DNA from: Atopsyche davidsoni
Lineage: Eukaryota > Arthropoda > Insecta > Trichoptera > Hydrobiosidae
Direction: 5' to 3'
Length of the DNA: 64,000 nt
Assembly (NCBI GenBank): GCA_022113835.1
Contig: JAILWY010000009.1
Location: 3,385,501 to 3,449,500 of the forward strand
The position numbers were made by a program, and so were the translations under genes. The notes below the pieces were generated by a model, which ran no database searches, was not told the origin of the DNA, and saw nothing but the letters and a program-made list of their open reading frames with translations. This document shows positions 1-14,000 of this stretch, in pieces (the first letter of the stretch is position 1; every line of letters begins with the position of its first letter).

Positions 1-3000
1 TCGATAATTTAATTTCATGGTTCAAATTATACGATTGTTCCCATCACTAGCTTCGCGTACGCAAAAACAACCACACAATTACACAACACTTGGAACTTAA
101 AATTGTTTAGTAAAAATAAACTAATTGACCAATAAGTTTCTACATTATATAAGTATGTAGAAATATAAGGTAATTCTATGTACCTAGCCTTACTCTAAAA
201 AATGTACTATCGAAATAATTCATTCTTTCAGTTTATGTTCAAGGTCATGATTTGCACTTTTATTGTTGTAGGAACTTACTGGAATAAGCTGTGGAATTTC
301 ATATAATTTTTATTGTTTATATAAAAACAACCGTACATAATAATTCATATTTCGTTATTAATATAAATAGCCCATTAATAATTTTACATAATATTCATAT
401 ATAAACACGTAATAACCATAAAATATTTTGTTTATTGGTAACACGGAACGAATGCGAAAATAGGAAGCCTTAGAGGATTTATTTGGTATTGTAGACAATT
501 TGAGGTTTTAGAGGTGCGGTTTATTAATTCACTGAAAATAGCCTCAGTACCGATGCGGAAACGTCTGAACACAATTCAAAACTTGACACGACTCAGCACC
601 AAAGAAAACAAATAATTTGTATTGTACGCGGTCTTATTTTCACCACGTGAACCAACATTTATTCGCCCCCCACTTTGAGAAGCGCTGCGTTAAGCCTTAC
701 ACAAATACAGTCATTAGGGGTTTCCGCAGCCGTACAAAACACACACCAAAATTGCGTGAAAGTAACGAAGAGCCGCGTGTTGGTGTGTTCAATCTTCCCG
801 TTCCCAGGCCGGTTGACTAATGTCGGTATTCGGATAATGTATAATTCTCAATTATTATTTTTGACGAGAATCTTTCGTTTTTATTAGTGAAAGTCGCATG
901 CAAGGAGCCGCCCGCGTGCGTGCAGAAGGCCGCAAGCGACATTTGCGACTGTGCCTTATTGTGAGCTTTAAGGTCAAGGCTGCTGGGAACAATCTTCGCG
1001 CTTGCCTCTCACTTTTTCGCATGCTCTTAAAATTTTATCGGATAAATCATCGCATCGCAATTAAACTAACGGACACCGGGCAGGGCCGAATCTGCAAAAC
1101 ATATGTTTCTAAGTAACAATACTCGTATTGTTATATCGTCGTATCGTTATTTTTATCTCATGGATCTTCCACAAGTATTCTGCTCTCCATCAGGAGGTAT
1201 GTGCAGCAGCAAGGGTCTGTGATTTGCATGGCTGGTGGTTTCATACAAAGGCTTGGTCTCTTTTTTATAGACGAGTTTTAGCTAGTTCTAGCTAGTATCG
1301 AAGCTAGATTAGCAGCTTCTATGCAGCTCTACTGCTACTCTTGTTACCAGACCAGCAACAGTCAGCAAACTTTGAACCGATCAACAAGCAACAATCGGAC
1401 CACTTTGCCATACCCATTTCTTTGGTTTTCCCTGGAAATTATCTGCCTGTAGTAACTTTGCACTTCTTGGTTTCAAATATTTCCAAGTTATTAAAGTTGA
1501 AGAATCAAATTTTCCTGCTGTATGGATAGCTAAGTAGTACGTATTTTTTTTGTACTAAAGTAATGGTCTTTTTTTTTTTTCAATGAAGCCATTTTGAGTG
1601 AGTTTTTAATACGAGCCATTATCGAAAAATCATCATTAAATAATTCAACGGAAGAACAATGCTGTAGAATGTGGCGGAGTTTCCGGGCTACAATTGTAAA
1701 TAAAAATGAACATCCGGCCCTGTGTTATATTTTACATGCCAGTACAGTAATAATTAGCAAAGGCTATCTGTCGCATAAACCAAAAAAAATATATTTCAAA
1801 AGAGTAACGTTTAATTTGAACATAATTTCAGATTTTGATTTATATTTAATTTACATTGTTAATTTCTATTTTAATTAATGACTAAGTTTTTTTTTCAAAT
1901 TTACATCACTTGACCTCTAATAAATTTTAATTATTTACGAATTTAAAAACATAGAAAAAAAATAATCAAACTAATAAATATACAATATAATGTTAGGAAT
2001 AGTAAAATTAATTGAACAGCTGCTTGCAAATATATTGAAATTGCGAAAAACAAAGTTTTAAGACAAGTTTATAGTGGAATAATATGAAAACCTGGATAAT
2101 GTTTTGGTTTACACTATTGTGTAATGAAATTCGACCCATTCTAGTAATAAATCATGAATCACTGAATATATTGTAATGGAAATGATAAAAAAACACGCTA
2201 AAGAATATTTCTATATATTATCTAATTCTGAAAAACCAACACATTTACGATAAAATAAATATTTTTTTATAATTCAAACAAGTATATATTATACGTTGAT
2301 ATATTGAGAAGTATTTGATAAATTTAGTGTTGGTTATTTAAATAGTTCACCTTTTCAGACTCCTTGAAGAAGCCGTCCGAAAGTGAAAGCGCTCACTATC
2401 AAAATTGTTTCATATCATCTGCTAACCATTATGAAATACTACAAAACTAAATCAGTTCACAATAGATATACACAGCCTTCTCATCAGCGTCAAGGCAGCG
2501 AGTAATTTGCAATGAAAAATATGATATTCTGTAACTTGCAATCATCACAAGTAACACACTTTTAGCATTTTTCTCAAAGGTCATTACTAATGGAGAAAAA
2601 AATCCGCTTGCCACATAGACTGGAACTTTTCAGCAATTTTACGTTGTTACATTTTTATGATTTACGGGACGAGAGACACACCACGGTTTGACGAATCTAA
2701 TGACCAGATAACTCAGTTGTAATGACGGTAATTTGAAGTGGAAGATGATTCTATAATGTACTAAGTGATGAGCTGATGACTGATGATGGGCAATGTAAAA
2801 AAATGAAGCAATCGCAGACGAGCGTAAATACCAGATCGATGATTTGCAGCGCATCGAGGCATCGGAAGTTTTTTTTTTTTTTTTTGAAGCGATAAGTTCA
2901 CGCCGTGTTGAAAAGGTCAAGATAAACAATTTTAAATATTGACTGTCTGATAGGTCCGATTGTGGCGTGGCCTTCGATGCGGGAGAGTTTATGTCTAATC

Positions 3001-6000
3001 GTTGTTTTGTCAGGTTTAACGGTTTCTAGAATAGAGCCAATGTCCTCAATTGTAGAGCCAATTGTGTAATTGTCTTTTTCCTGTTTGTGATAAAATGTGT
3101 ACTTCTGGTGTATTTAAAAATCGATTTCATAAAAAAAAAAAAACTTGAAAATACGGGTGATCCCACAAATTTAGCATAAGCATTGCAGCTGTATATCGTT
3201 TGGTCAAGTATTTTAGAAGCAAAGTTGCTGATCATCTGATTATCTGTAGATCATGATCAAGTTGCGAATTTATAATTTGAGTTTCCCAACGTCTTATTAA
3301 AAATATCGTTGTGACTTCGTTCGCAATGTTACACTAAAAAAAATGATTGTCACATTTTCCTTCAAAAACACGTTGAGGATTGTTGGCAAATATTTTTAGC
3401 TGTTGAAGGATGTTTGCTGTAGTGATTATTATTAGGAATTCACGTTTCTAGCGAATAATGACTTGCAGCCTGAAAGAAGCTGAATTGGATAAAAACATTA
3501 CGTTCTGAAAATAACTAACGATGGTTTTCGGTTATTTTTTTCGAATGAGAATGTGTAAAAAATATGTATTTATTAGGATCTAATACTTATAAAAATCGAT
3601 GGTAACAACAACCCGAACGGATCACGTTACAAATATCAAGCATCATTGGTGTCTGCGGTACGATCTAAAATTCCACTTAATCGTCATACTTTTAAAAAGT
3701 AATTTATAATAAAACGCTGAAAAAATCAGACTGTAGTTAAGACAAAGAAAGGGTCGACGGACGAGTGAGTAATTGAAGAAAATATAATAACTTGACACCG
3801 CCGGTGTCTCAAACATCAACCTACACAGAAACTCCGATTGTGCACCTGTACAATTACATGTAATGTTCTACGATATAAATATTGATATTATTATGAAGTC
3901 TCAGTTGATATTAGTGTTAAACGTATAAACATAAAATATTTCCAGGAATATGGCGTGATACACACAATCTCTTCCCCGCTCGTTCGGCGTGCACACAACG
4001 CGGTGTGTTGACAATGTTCTCGTAAAAAAAAAAAACCATTTTTATATTACATACTAAACTACTAACATATTGATAAGATATGGCCGCTTGGCTATCGCTG
4101 ATTACACCGATTGAGTGGGAAAATATAATATTACAATAAAACACGGCATCGAGGGAAGGGCAGTAGAGGTGATTCGCGGTAATGGCTGGGAGATTACTAA
4201 GTATTATTTGCAGTTAAATAGCAGAGTGCGTCATAAAGTCTGAGAGGCAAATGCGCTCACTACAATACCGTTGATTATTTTTTTATATTTCAAATACATA
4301 TTTGATAAAGCCCTGCCAATTAACTGATAAGAAATTAAATTATTGCTTTAAATCATATCGTAAAATCGTTTGTAACATTAACGCATTTATTTCACATTAA
4401 AAGCAAATCGTCAAAAAATTACAAAATAATATTATTTTTCACCAAAGGTGAAAATTCTTTAAACGAAGTTTTAATTTATCGATTTTTCGTTTAATACGAT
4501 ATATTGCCTCGTCAATAGAGTAAAACCCTGACAGTAAAACTCTTTCCCTATATATTAAAATAGATTAAATGCAAATTTTGCGTAGCAACTAGAAAAGCAG
4601 ATCACGGAGTGGTTCGCTCAATTCCACACAAGTTGCTATTTTTACGTGTGTCCTAGTATTACATCAGCTCTAACATCGTTAGAAAATTTAATATACATTA
4701 AAATAGGCCCAAAAAGAAATCAGAGACACGCCATATCTTGCAAGCGTCACCGAAACGGCGACGCTTGACACTGAATATTATTTTTCGTATAAATCAATAT
4801 TTTATGTATCGATTTCACTTACTCGTCAACTGCCATCTGTCGTTTCGTTTGCGTCTACTTCCTGTGACAGCCATTGTTGTAAAAATATCGCAACACTACA
4901 AAATGAACTGTACACTCACGTCACGTTACATCACTCACTTTCATATTCGTAATCAATATTTTGACAAATCATAGGATAAATTTCTTGGCAATCACGCTTG
5001 AATATTGGTAGAGAATTCTCCGCTTTGTCATACGAAATACGAGTAAGTCTTTTTTTCATCGCGTTACACAACCGAAAATAAATTACTTGTTACAAGTGAC
5101 ATTAGTTATTACCAGAGAACAGAAGTAAGTATCGTTTCGTTTATTTGAATTTATATTGAATTATTTATTTTTAGTTTATTTAGATTCACTTCACAGTATT
5201 CATTACAAAACACTCCATTTATGTTTGCAATTCCTACACCGAGGCTCCGTCCCAAAACAACTCTCTTGTTTTTGACAGCCAGACACTAAAACAAAACATG
5301 AAACCACGCGATCATCATTCCTCTTCAGACTTTATGGCTGCTCAGCACATCAAATTCGTAACAATATGTTTGTAAAACTGTTTTTAAAATATTCATGTCG
5401 GTATTTTGATGACATTTATGTCTGTATTTAATGTTGAAGTGCGGTGGTTTTAATAAAAAAAATTGTTTTATTTTAAAGACACTGAACGCAATATTTTTTA
5501 TTTAATATTATATTGAAATAATTCCAGCAAAATATATTGGAGGACATGTAGATTTTTGCTGATTATAAAAACAGCATGCAACTGATATTTGATAGTGCTG
5601 AAAAAGAGAGAGATTTTCTTTATTTTTTTCAAGACATCTGACTTTTTTGTAATTAGCTTTATAACTATTGTAATTAATATAATATATAATTTAATTTTCA
5701 GTGTATTATGTGTAAAATGTATATTAGATCTGTATAATATTTTTACAATTCCAGGCTCCTGCAAGAAGGCCTAAAAGATCAAAAAATGTATTGAACATGC
5801 ATGTCTTACAAAACTACCGTAGAAACCATTTCAAATCTTGAGTTTCATTATATTGTATTGATTTATGAGTAATCGAGTGTTCCGACTAGGACTTCTTGTC
5901 TTGATTTTTTTTATTTTTAACTACTGGCCTTGTTGAACACCAGTGGCTCTTATATCAATTCTACCTAAATGCTCCAGAACATATGCCACTATTGGTGTGG

Positions 6001-6655
6001 TAATAAAATACTTTTTTTTATTTAACATTAATCATTCTAGAGGACCGTCCCCATTCTAATGGCAATATTTAATTAATGATAATAATAAAATTCATAATTA
6101 TTATGTACGTAGACGATGACAATACTTTCCCAAGAAATGCGGACAACGCGGGGAAATGGGAGGTAATTTCGCAAGCAGAGTCTCTTACATAGTAATTGGA
6201 AACTTCGCTATTACTGTAAAGCGTTAGACGCTAACAATTAATGCATAATTCAATTGTTAATTAATTCAATCGAGTTTCTCATTGATTTACGATATTCACT
6301 TTTTCTATTGAAAATCATTATTATATTACATTTTATCAGTAGTTTAATGGGTGAGAGAATTAAAAAAAATTTCGGCATTCATTGTTCTCTTACACTCTTC
6401 ATTTTCGCCTCCCCTTGAAAAAAGATATCCTCCACTTTGGGAATCACTGCTTTATGTTTACAGAAATTACACAGGCAATGTCCCGTTGTTTCATCGGTTT
6501 TGAAAATATGTACCACTTGATAATTAATCACCGAACACAAGACCATAGATTACGATCTAGACAAACGGTAATAATATCGGAATTCCTGCAGTGTGACATG
6601 CAAAAACTGACGGCTGGCGACACCGATAGAAACCCAAACAGATTTCACAATGTTA
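1..6655. other. AT-rich DNA with no supported gene
   Basis: Only short ATG-started frames (60-100 codons) occur here, with A/T-biased composition and no recognisable domain. Homopolymer A/T runs are common, for example near 2867-2885 and 3130-3142. A small inverted repeat at 4739-4767 (CAAGCGTC / GACGCTTG) is the only local structure noted. No transposon ends, RNA genes or splice-delimited exons could be supported. A diverged repeat or a short exon could still be hidden. Confidence 0.5.
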
Positions 6656-6762
6656 TGAAATGTGTGACATCAGAGCGTCGTGGCCGGAGAGGCTGTGCGG
6701 CGGAGATCAGCGGGGACTCGCGACCTTGCCGCGCCGGGCTGCTCCCGCTGATGGAGTGACCG

Positions 6763-6966
6763 CCCCCGCCCCTGCCCCTGCCCCTGCCCCTGCCCCTGCC
6801 CCTGCCCCTGCCCCTGCCCCTGCCCCTGCCCCTGCCCCTGCCCCTGCCCCTGCCCCTGCCCCCACCCTCACCCCCGCCCCTGCCCCCGCCCCTGCCCCTG
6901 CCCCTGCCCCCACCCTCACCCCCGCCCCTGCCCCCGTCCCAGCCCCCACCCCCGCCCCCGCCCCCG
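6763..6966. repeat. CCCCTG hexanucleotide microsatellite
   Basis: About 200 bp of tandem CCCCTG units that degrade on the right into CCCCCA/CCCTCACC variants. Both strands stay open across it, giving Ala-Pro on the plus strand and Gly-Ala on the minus strand. The 6-bp unit has no stop in these frames, so the open frames are a by-product of the repeat. It sits in a GC-rich pocket (about 6670-7015) within AT-rich DNA. Confidence 0.95.
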
Positions 6967-7284
6967 CCACTGCCTTAGCCGCTCTTGCGCCAGCCGTCCG
7001 CAGAACCGCACAGGTGAGTCAAACTTTCATTCACCGTAAAATATATGAGTATCAGTGTGAATGCGAAATTCTGGAAATGTACAGAGCGAATCTGCTGTGT
7101 ACATATATGTTGTATGCGTAATGTACATGATATCTTATATATACCTATTTTACACTGATTGTATAATAATTTTACAATGTGATACAATAAACACACTACT
7201 GTTTCATATAATTTTTAAAAAAGTTTCTAAGGTCATTTACCTCTTTATTTATGTCTCAGACTGGAACAATTCATGAGAACTGTA

Positions 7285-7740
7285 CTATGTTTTTTTTTTT
7301 TGTTGGCCCCGGGCAGCGCTGTGGTTCCACTTCCGGGTGCCGACAGCTGGTCTTTAATTTAAATATATATCAATATCATGCATTCAATTCATTCATTCGT
7401 GAATGGTGTATCCCAGGGAGCGCACTTTTCGCTGTTCCCTAGTCTGCTTCCCCTCCCTTCTATTCATCTTTGACATTCGTCCCTGACTACCTACGGAGAC
7501 AGCGCCTCCGTGATGCGCTGAAAAGCATAGAAAATGGTGTCTCATCGTGCTCATCAGCTCTTGATCCTCTCCTCTCCGTGGGCTTCTCCTCAGGTCGGAA
7601 CTCTGGGGCCTAGCTGGCGTTACCTCTCGTGCTCCTACCTTCGGATCATGGTTTTCTCAGCAAATAAACGACTCCGTCCAAAACATGCTGGTCCTTGAGC
7701 ATGGACGGAACTATCTATAAATAAACCTGATATTCTACCA
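7285..7740 (-). repeat. possible retroposon remnant, GC-richer block
   Basis: A T-run at 7291-7301 is followed by GC-richer DNA of unlike composition to about 7700, ending in AT-rich sequence. Read on the minus strand, the T-run would be a poly(A) tail of a LINE or SINE fragment. No reverse transcriptase motif and no target duplication were found, so the family is unknown. It could also be part of an untranslated exon. Confidence 0.25.
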
Positions 7741-9200
7741 CTCGTTTTTATAATATCTAGTGACTTATTGCACATTTGTAATTCGATGATTCCGTATAAA
7801 TAAAACACATGGACACTACCGCCTGATATTGTATGAAGTCAATGACTCACAGTGAGACATCTTCTGATATTTCTAAAACGTGTAAAACATATTCAATATT
7901 TTCAAATAACCGTATAATATTCTATCAAGCATAAGTAATTTTACTAGTACTAATTTTAAGCCCTGTGCGTAGTGCCTGGTTAACAGTCATGCAGGTCGCA
8001 TCAGTCGGATGATTACAAGCCCTCTCCAGCTCTTCACGCTATGTGGCCGAGTTGCATTAAACTGGCATTGACATTTTTGCATAAATTTTCGCATTCGCCC
8101 CGGCGTGCATCTGAAGGTGCAGCGTATTTGAGCAATTTTCCGCACGCCATGGCCGTATGCGAGAACATTTCTTCTGGCGAAAACGATCATTTAACGTTTA
8201 TCGTTTAATAGAAACGGGTGATTATGTATACTGCTCTGTATTTTTTTTTTAAACGGAGAGAGCAATCGTTGATTGGGGGGGAGAGTATAAGCAGTGCTGA
8301 ATTATCTATAAGCAGTGGACGAAAAATATAACATTTATTCATAGCATATACATATATAACTTTTTTGTGAAATATCCGCATTCACAGAGAACATGTTTTT
8401 TTGTTGTATTTATTAGTTAATCCATATTGGAATTCGAGTTTTGTGTTTAAGTATAACTTAGTAACAGGGGTGCGGAGCATTGTACTACCTTCATGGTAAG
8501 GGGGACGTCAATTTACCGAAAATAGTATTTTATGTACGAATGATGGGCTGGGCTAGATTGTTATTGAGTATTGAATCTATTTATTTTTTTATTTTTAAGT
8601 AAACGTTAATATTATTTTATGTTTAAGGTAGTTTCGTTATTATTTGTATCTTAGTATTGATATGAAATAAAAATAAGCAAAGTGTAAAATAATATTTTGG
8701 TTTACTAGATAATGCGTCAGCATATGCATATTAAATTTATTTATGATAATTTGTGGCGATAGATCTAGATATTTCTGGTTTTTTATTTGATCGGCTCAGC
8801 AGCTTGGAAGCACGAGAGATGACCCACCGGTGATGGCCATTGAGTTTCTTGTGGCCGGGTCGGGCTGTATCTGCCAGCGATTGAAGCTGTCTGCACACGC
8901 CGATCGGTGATAAGCCAATGGCATCCTCTTATTAAAAAAAAAAAGTAAATGAAGATGCCATTATCTAATCACAGTTTGGTTGTCGGTTGTAGTGTACGTG
9001 TAGGCAGCTCAAATGCGCCAACCCACTCGCTGCAAAACAACCATAGATTCAAAACAAAGTTTGTGTTAAACTATTATTTGTGCAATTAGAAACAATGTAT
9101 TGTCACATGTCGTGCAGTCTTGGGCTAAACTGAAAAAAAAGCGTCAGTATAATGACATACATTTGTGATTTACAGGATGAGCATTTGATCAATTGTCAAC
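7741..9200. other. no supported gene; one GC-richer patch
   Basis: Mostly AT-rich. A GC-richer patch at about 8785-8930 is followed by an A-run (8934-8943), as a small plus-strand retroposon might be. The words AATGGCATC (about 8918) and GATGCCATT (about 8953) flank the A-run as an inverted repeat. No Pol III boxes were recognised. Confidence 0.3.
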
Positions 9201-9208
9201 GGTTAAAC
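9201..9208. repeat. left target-site duplication of the hAT element
   Basis: GGTTAAAC, identical to 9772-9779 on the other side of the element. The 8-bp length fits hAT integration. Confidence 0.9.
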
Positions 9209-9771
9209 CAGAGGTTCCCAAAGTGGTCAATATCGACCCCCAGGGGTCGATTTCGCCCTGCAAGGGGTCGATGACAGTGAAAAATAAAATTGGGGGTCCA
9301 TGAATTGTAAATGGGGGTCTACGAGAGTGGATTCCATTTAAGCAGGTCATCACCAAAATTTAGACATTTCGTAAATGTCATAATGCACCGAACACAGATT
9401 GTACCTATGTACTTTGTGACGAATCGAAGCCCTGAAGCGTACAAGTATTTTGAATGTTTTTAATTAATGTATTTTATTCTATTTAAGATATTAAAATAGA
9501 ATTCCACCAAGTATTCTCTGTCAAAAATATTGATTTTCTGAATGTTACTATATTTGCATTTTGTGTGTTTTTAATTAAAGGTATAATTAACTCTTTCATT
9601 TTAAACCCACTGTACAGTAAATCCTATGAAAGTGAGTTATTCTATATAAGATGTCAAAAATATGTTTAAAGTTGATGAATTTATAAAAATTCAATATTAG
9701 CAAGGCAGGTTGACGAAAAACAGGAAAACTCGACAAGGGGTCGACGGGACAAAATAGTTTGGGAAACTATG
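9209..9771. mobile_element. hAT-like non-autonomous DNA transposon, 563 bp
   Basis: The ends are CAGAGGTTCCCAAA on the left and TTTGGGAAACTATG on the right, an imperfect 14-bp terminal inverted repeat (12 of 14 match). It is flanked by the 8-bp direct repeat GGTTAAAC at 9201-9208 and 9772-9779. An 8-bp duplication with a CAG(A/G)GGTTCCCAA end is typical of the hAT superfamily. The GGGGTCGA word recurs near both ends. No transposase frame is present. A roughly 50-bp internal segment (9486-9540) recurs inverted at about 42382-42436. Confidence 0.9.
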
Positions 9772-9779
9772 GGTTAAAC
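9772..9779. repeat. right target-site duplication of the hAT element
   Basis: GGTTAAAC, identical to 9201-9208. The perfect match suggests the insertion is not very old. Confidence 0.9.
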
Positions 9780-10276
9780 CATTGACAATAATATATAGTC
9801 ATTTGTTAAACATGTTTTATCAAAATAGTACTCAATAAACCATTTAAATTGGTTTACAAACGTTCCTGCGCACAGGTAGTATAATTATAAAATTAAAAAA
9901 AAAAACATACCGTGACGTCATCACTCCTACAGATGAGCCGAGCCACGTGACAAAGTGATTCGGCGTGTAATTTGTTAAGCGATGTATTCGGACGTGGTTT
10001 GCTGACATTAGTTGACCCCTCAACAGTTTGGTTGTTGCAGTTTTGGTTGTTCCCCGGGGGCGCTGGCCGGGAGCGGCTCTTGCTGCCGTGACGTCATGCA
10101 GCATTCACAAGTGTGCCGCTCTTCTGCATGACACCGTTGCAATTTATTATTTGCTTCTTTCTCCGCCGGCATCAGAGCACACTGTCCGAGTGAGCGCACT
10201 CTTGTCGAAATTCCTTGCCGCATTTTCTGACGTGCTGGAAAATACTGCATAACACTGCAAATACAAGGTACAAATA

Positions 10277-10666
10277 CAGTAATACCCCGCTTTACGCGAC
10301 CCTGTTATGCGCGGTTTCACTATAACGCGAATTTAAAAATGCCTCTCATTACGCGAATTTCCTATTTAAAGAATGTGTATAAACATAATGTAGTCATTAA
10401 CTTCTCTTAACAATCAAAAACAGTGTTGGGTGTTATGAACGTATTTTACAAGAACGTAAAAGAAACGCTACCCAAAAGACAATAGATTTTTTTTTTTAGT
10501 AAAAATAACATGTAATGCTGCATAAAGTGTTCTTAGATTCAGGATTCGTATTTTTTTGTATTAAGTTTTGACTATGTATGTTTAATCGTAAACCCCGATA
10601 TACGCGAATTTCACTTAACGCGATTTTTTCCGGAACGTATCACTCGCGTAAAGCGGGGTATTACTG
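10277..10666. mobile_element. pogo/Tigger-like MITE, 390 bp
   Basis: The terminal inverted repeats match perfectly over 23 bp. The left end begins CAGTAATACCCCGCTTTACG and the right end is its reverse complement. The flanks are TA dinucleotides (10275-10276 and 10667-10668), as expected for Tc1/mariner-superfamily insertion. Subterminal ACGCGAATTT words repeat in both halves. No transposase frame is present. The CAGT start points to the pogo/Tigger branch, by inference. Confidence 0.9.
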
Positions 10667-10668
10667 TA

Positions 10669-11085
10669 CTGCAGTAATTTTTTAAACTAGTTTTGCGTGA
10701 ACCTTTACAATTCCGACATACCCTGCTTGAGAATTCACTTATTCATATATAAATGTTCAGCAACTATAGTAGAATAACCATATTATAAAAAAATGAGCAT
10801 TGACACAAATAATTAGTTTTTCTTGCATAGACCCCATGCCATTGAAATGACGTCATAGGCATTGCTGTTAGGCCTTATTTTAAATGTAGGTTGCAGCAAA
10901 CACGATAACTCAAAACTGCATTGCAAATACAGTGAAATGCAGTAATTTGTTAAACTAGTTATGCGAGAAGCATTACCATTCCGACATACTCTGCTTAAGA
11001 ATTTACTAAAAAATAGGCACTGACACAATGAATAACTTTTTTTGCGTGCCATTGAAATGACGTCACAGGAATTGGTGTTAGACAA
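10669..11085. repeat. local direct duplication (two diverged copies)
   Basis: Copy 1 (about 10669-10885) and copy 2 (about 10939-11085) share, in the same order, GCAGTAATTT, TTAAACTAGTT, ATTCCGACATAC, CTGCTT and GCCATTGAAATGACGTCA. Copy 1 is interrupted just upstream by the MITE at 10277-10666. Copy 2 keeps the uninterrupted order AAATACAG...GCAGTAATTT and so acts as a natural empty site. Confidence 0.8.
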
Positions 11086-14000
11086 TGTACAAATTATAAA
11101 AGTGTTCGTTTCTAGCCGATGTGCTACGTTACATAACCCGGGTTATTTTCGTCTGCTAATATATCTCTGAAATAACGCTAATTTATATGACAATAACTAA
11201 TTGGCCATTTGTATTCGAAATAACAAATTATTATTCGACTGGCTTCATTGTCATCATGCCGGTCGAGTGTGATCGCTTGAAGGCTAGTCGAACGACGCCG
11301 TGTGTGCTTTTGTACTGGCAGATCTTTATCTCTATTTTGCAGATTCAGAATTTTATTATATGAGCATTATGTCCGTGTCGTTGTAACGGCCGTAACTATT
11401 TAATATTTTTTTAATTTACGACGCAGAACGCTGAGCTACGGAGTGTTTTACAACTTTTAAAAGGTTAGAAAGTGAATTTATGGTTTAATATATCGTACGG
11501 AATTAGCGGAACATCAAGACGTTTTGTTTTTATGTGTTGGCACACTGTATAAATTATGATTTTGTGATGAGTGTGATAATTTTTACAATATAATATTTTT
11601 TAAGATGTGGTACGTGAATGAAAAAAATTTAAGAGTCGCTGTTTTAGAGTAATGTTATTTATGCTAAATATACCTGCAAACAAAGCTTTAATGGAAGTGG
11701 CCGTTAATTATTTATGGGTGTGCACATGATGGGCTGCTCGGAGTCCAGAACTGAACGAAAATGAATCCGTCGTCCGCGGTGGCCATATCTGCTTTACATT
11801 GTTATTCGTCGTGACCCAAATGCGACTTCGGATGCAACGCGCTATCTACCCGCGGAGGAAACGACGAATCAGGTGCTCGGTGAACTCGGAGGACGATGAA
11901 CTCGATGACGATAGACGACGAAGCCGGGACACACGCGAAACGAAGAGAAAAAGTACAGCAATAAACCTCGTGGAATTACAGCCTGTTTTTTAAAATAAGC
12001 CAGGGATGTTATATTTATATAAATCGCCAACATGCCAATATTATTTTTTTATGTAGAAAATTAGTTCCAAGTATATAAAGTATCTAGGTCATGAGCGCTT
12101 CTCATTGAATATTTCTAAAAAAGAAAGACATACAACAGCTGTATCATGCGTTAATTTCTTTAATAGATTATGCAAATGAACTCATCCATACGAAATAAAA
12201 TTCCGAGAGAATATCTAAATAATATTTTTTTGATAAAAAATGATTAAGTGTAGTAAAATGTATTCAAGAAAAATACGATTATTAAATTACAAAAAATGTA
12301 TTTTTAAATGTTAACAACCGACCACATTAGGGTCCGCTTTTCTTCTGAAAATTAATCGTGTTACATTCATGCATCGGTTTATATAATAGCCAAAATCACC
12401 GTGAGTCGGCAATTACAATATTTCATCCCCGATTATTGCCACTTTTAGTAAGTGGGCGTGAGAAAGCGTTTTCATCGTTTCAGCCGAGGGAAAATAAAGG
12501 AAAAATGCAGAGTTTTGTTTATCCCGGGGGTAAATCGACATTAAATTTAGCTTATGGGAATGAGCTTTAATGTGAATTGCACTAAACATTTTTATTTAAC
12601 TTTGAAATCTAAAAATATAACAGTCACAAAAAGCACTCAAAAAAACCAAACCAACGAATAAAAAACAACTGCCAAAACCAACGAACATACCTTGAATCAT
12701 ATATTTATATTTTTTAAAGAAAACACTTTAGTCATGTCAGTACAGATGACGTTGGATTCGAGTTTGCAGTTAGATTGTTAAGTCAGTTTTAAGAATATTT
12801 GTTGCTCACATACAGTTTTATATTGTGGTTTTCCTCGGCCGGGAAGTGTCTGCTCGACTCCCACGCGTGCATTTTGTAGTTATGTGCAAGCCTCGCGACT
12901 AACTGACCAACACAAGGAAAGAACTCCTAACATAAATAAGTGTGTCTTGGTTGTTTTTTTATCGTTATGAATGCCCTTAGATGCTTTTAAATTATAATCA
13001 AGATTTTTATTACGCAAAATTTGAATAGAATCGATGAATAAACATAAAATAAAATTAGCTACATTCTGAAAGGCAAGCGTAGGAGATACTCGTCAGTTTT
13101 AACGATAGAAATTTCATTGAAAGGCTAGTGTTACAATCATTTATCACCTTTTTATAAAACTATATATTCGCCTTCTCTAGATCTTTGTTCGGGATTGTTA
13201 TCTACCAATGTTGCCATTTATCAATATTTGTACGTTTAAAGCTATCGAGAACATGAATAAACGTCGTGGGCTTAATGGGCTTTATTTTTCCAGGAGTAGT
13301 GTTCATTGATCCCATAGAATCAAATAAAAGGTTCCGTTAACGAATTGAGCGTAACATGTATGAATTTTTCAATTTAATATAAAATTAATTATAAAAAACC
13401 TGTCAAAATATATGTAAAATTTTGGCATATTGGTCGAAATTTTTTTCAGCGAATATTTGACAAATGTGATTGACTTTTTCTCTTCGCAACAATTTGATAT
13501 TAAGTATGCATGAGAGTTAATTTATTTTTAAATAAGATCTTATCGCTTAGCCACAACAATGCAGTGATATCAGAATTAACTCTGGGGACAGTAAAAATGA
13601 AGACGATAGTATAAAATTTTATTTAAATATCTATATTCAATCACATGTATATTGGGTTTTAATACTTGCAAGAAGGTTTGAATCATTCTGTATATATACT
13701 TTTAGTACAATGCCGTCATGTATAATATAAAATATGATAGGTTATTCGCTACTTTCGTGAGCTTGCGCATACAGTTCTATGCCAAGCGTTCCGCACTAAT
13801 TCAGCGACATAACGGTGTCGCATAAATAATTCACTCAATTGTCGTCGTTGGACCCACAAATATTCATTAAAGTGAAAACAGAGAAATGTTCTCCGCAGCC
13901 AAGCCTTTTCACATGCCCGATAAATACTTATATGATAATACATCATTTTCACTTTCTGTTCATGGCGTTAGATACAAAATCATGGAAAATGTATCTGGAT

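Noticed and set aside
6660..7121. 153-codon Ala-Pro-rich plus-strand frame and its Gly-Ala minus-strand counterpart
   Set aside because: Both are translations of the CCCCTG microsatellite. No stop can arise in these frames of the unit, and the ends outside the repeat show no domain.
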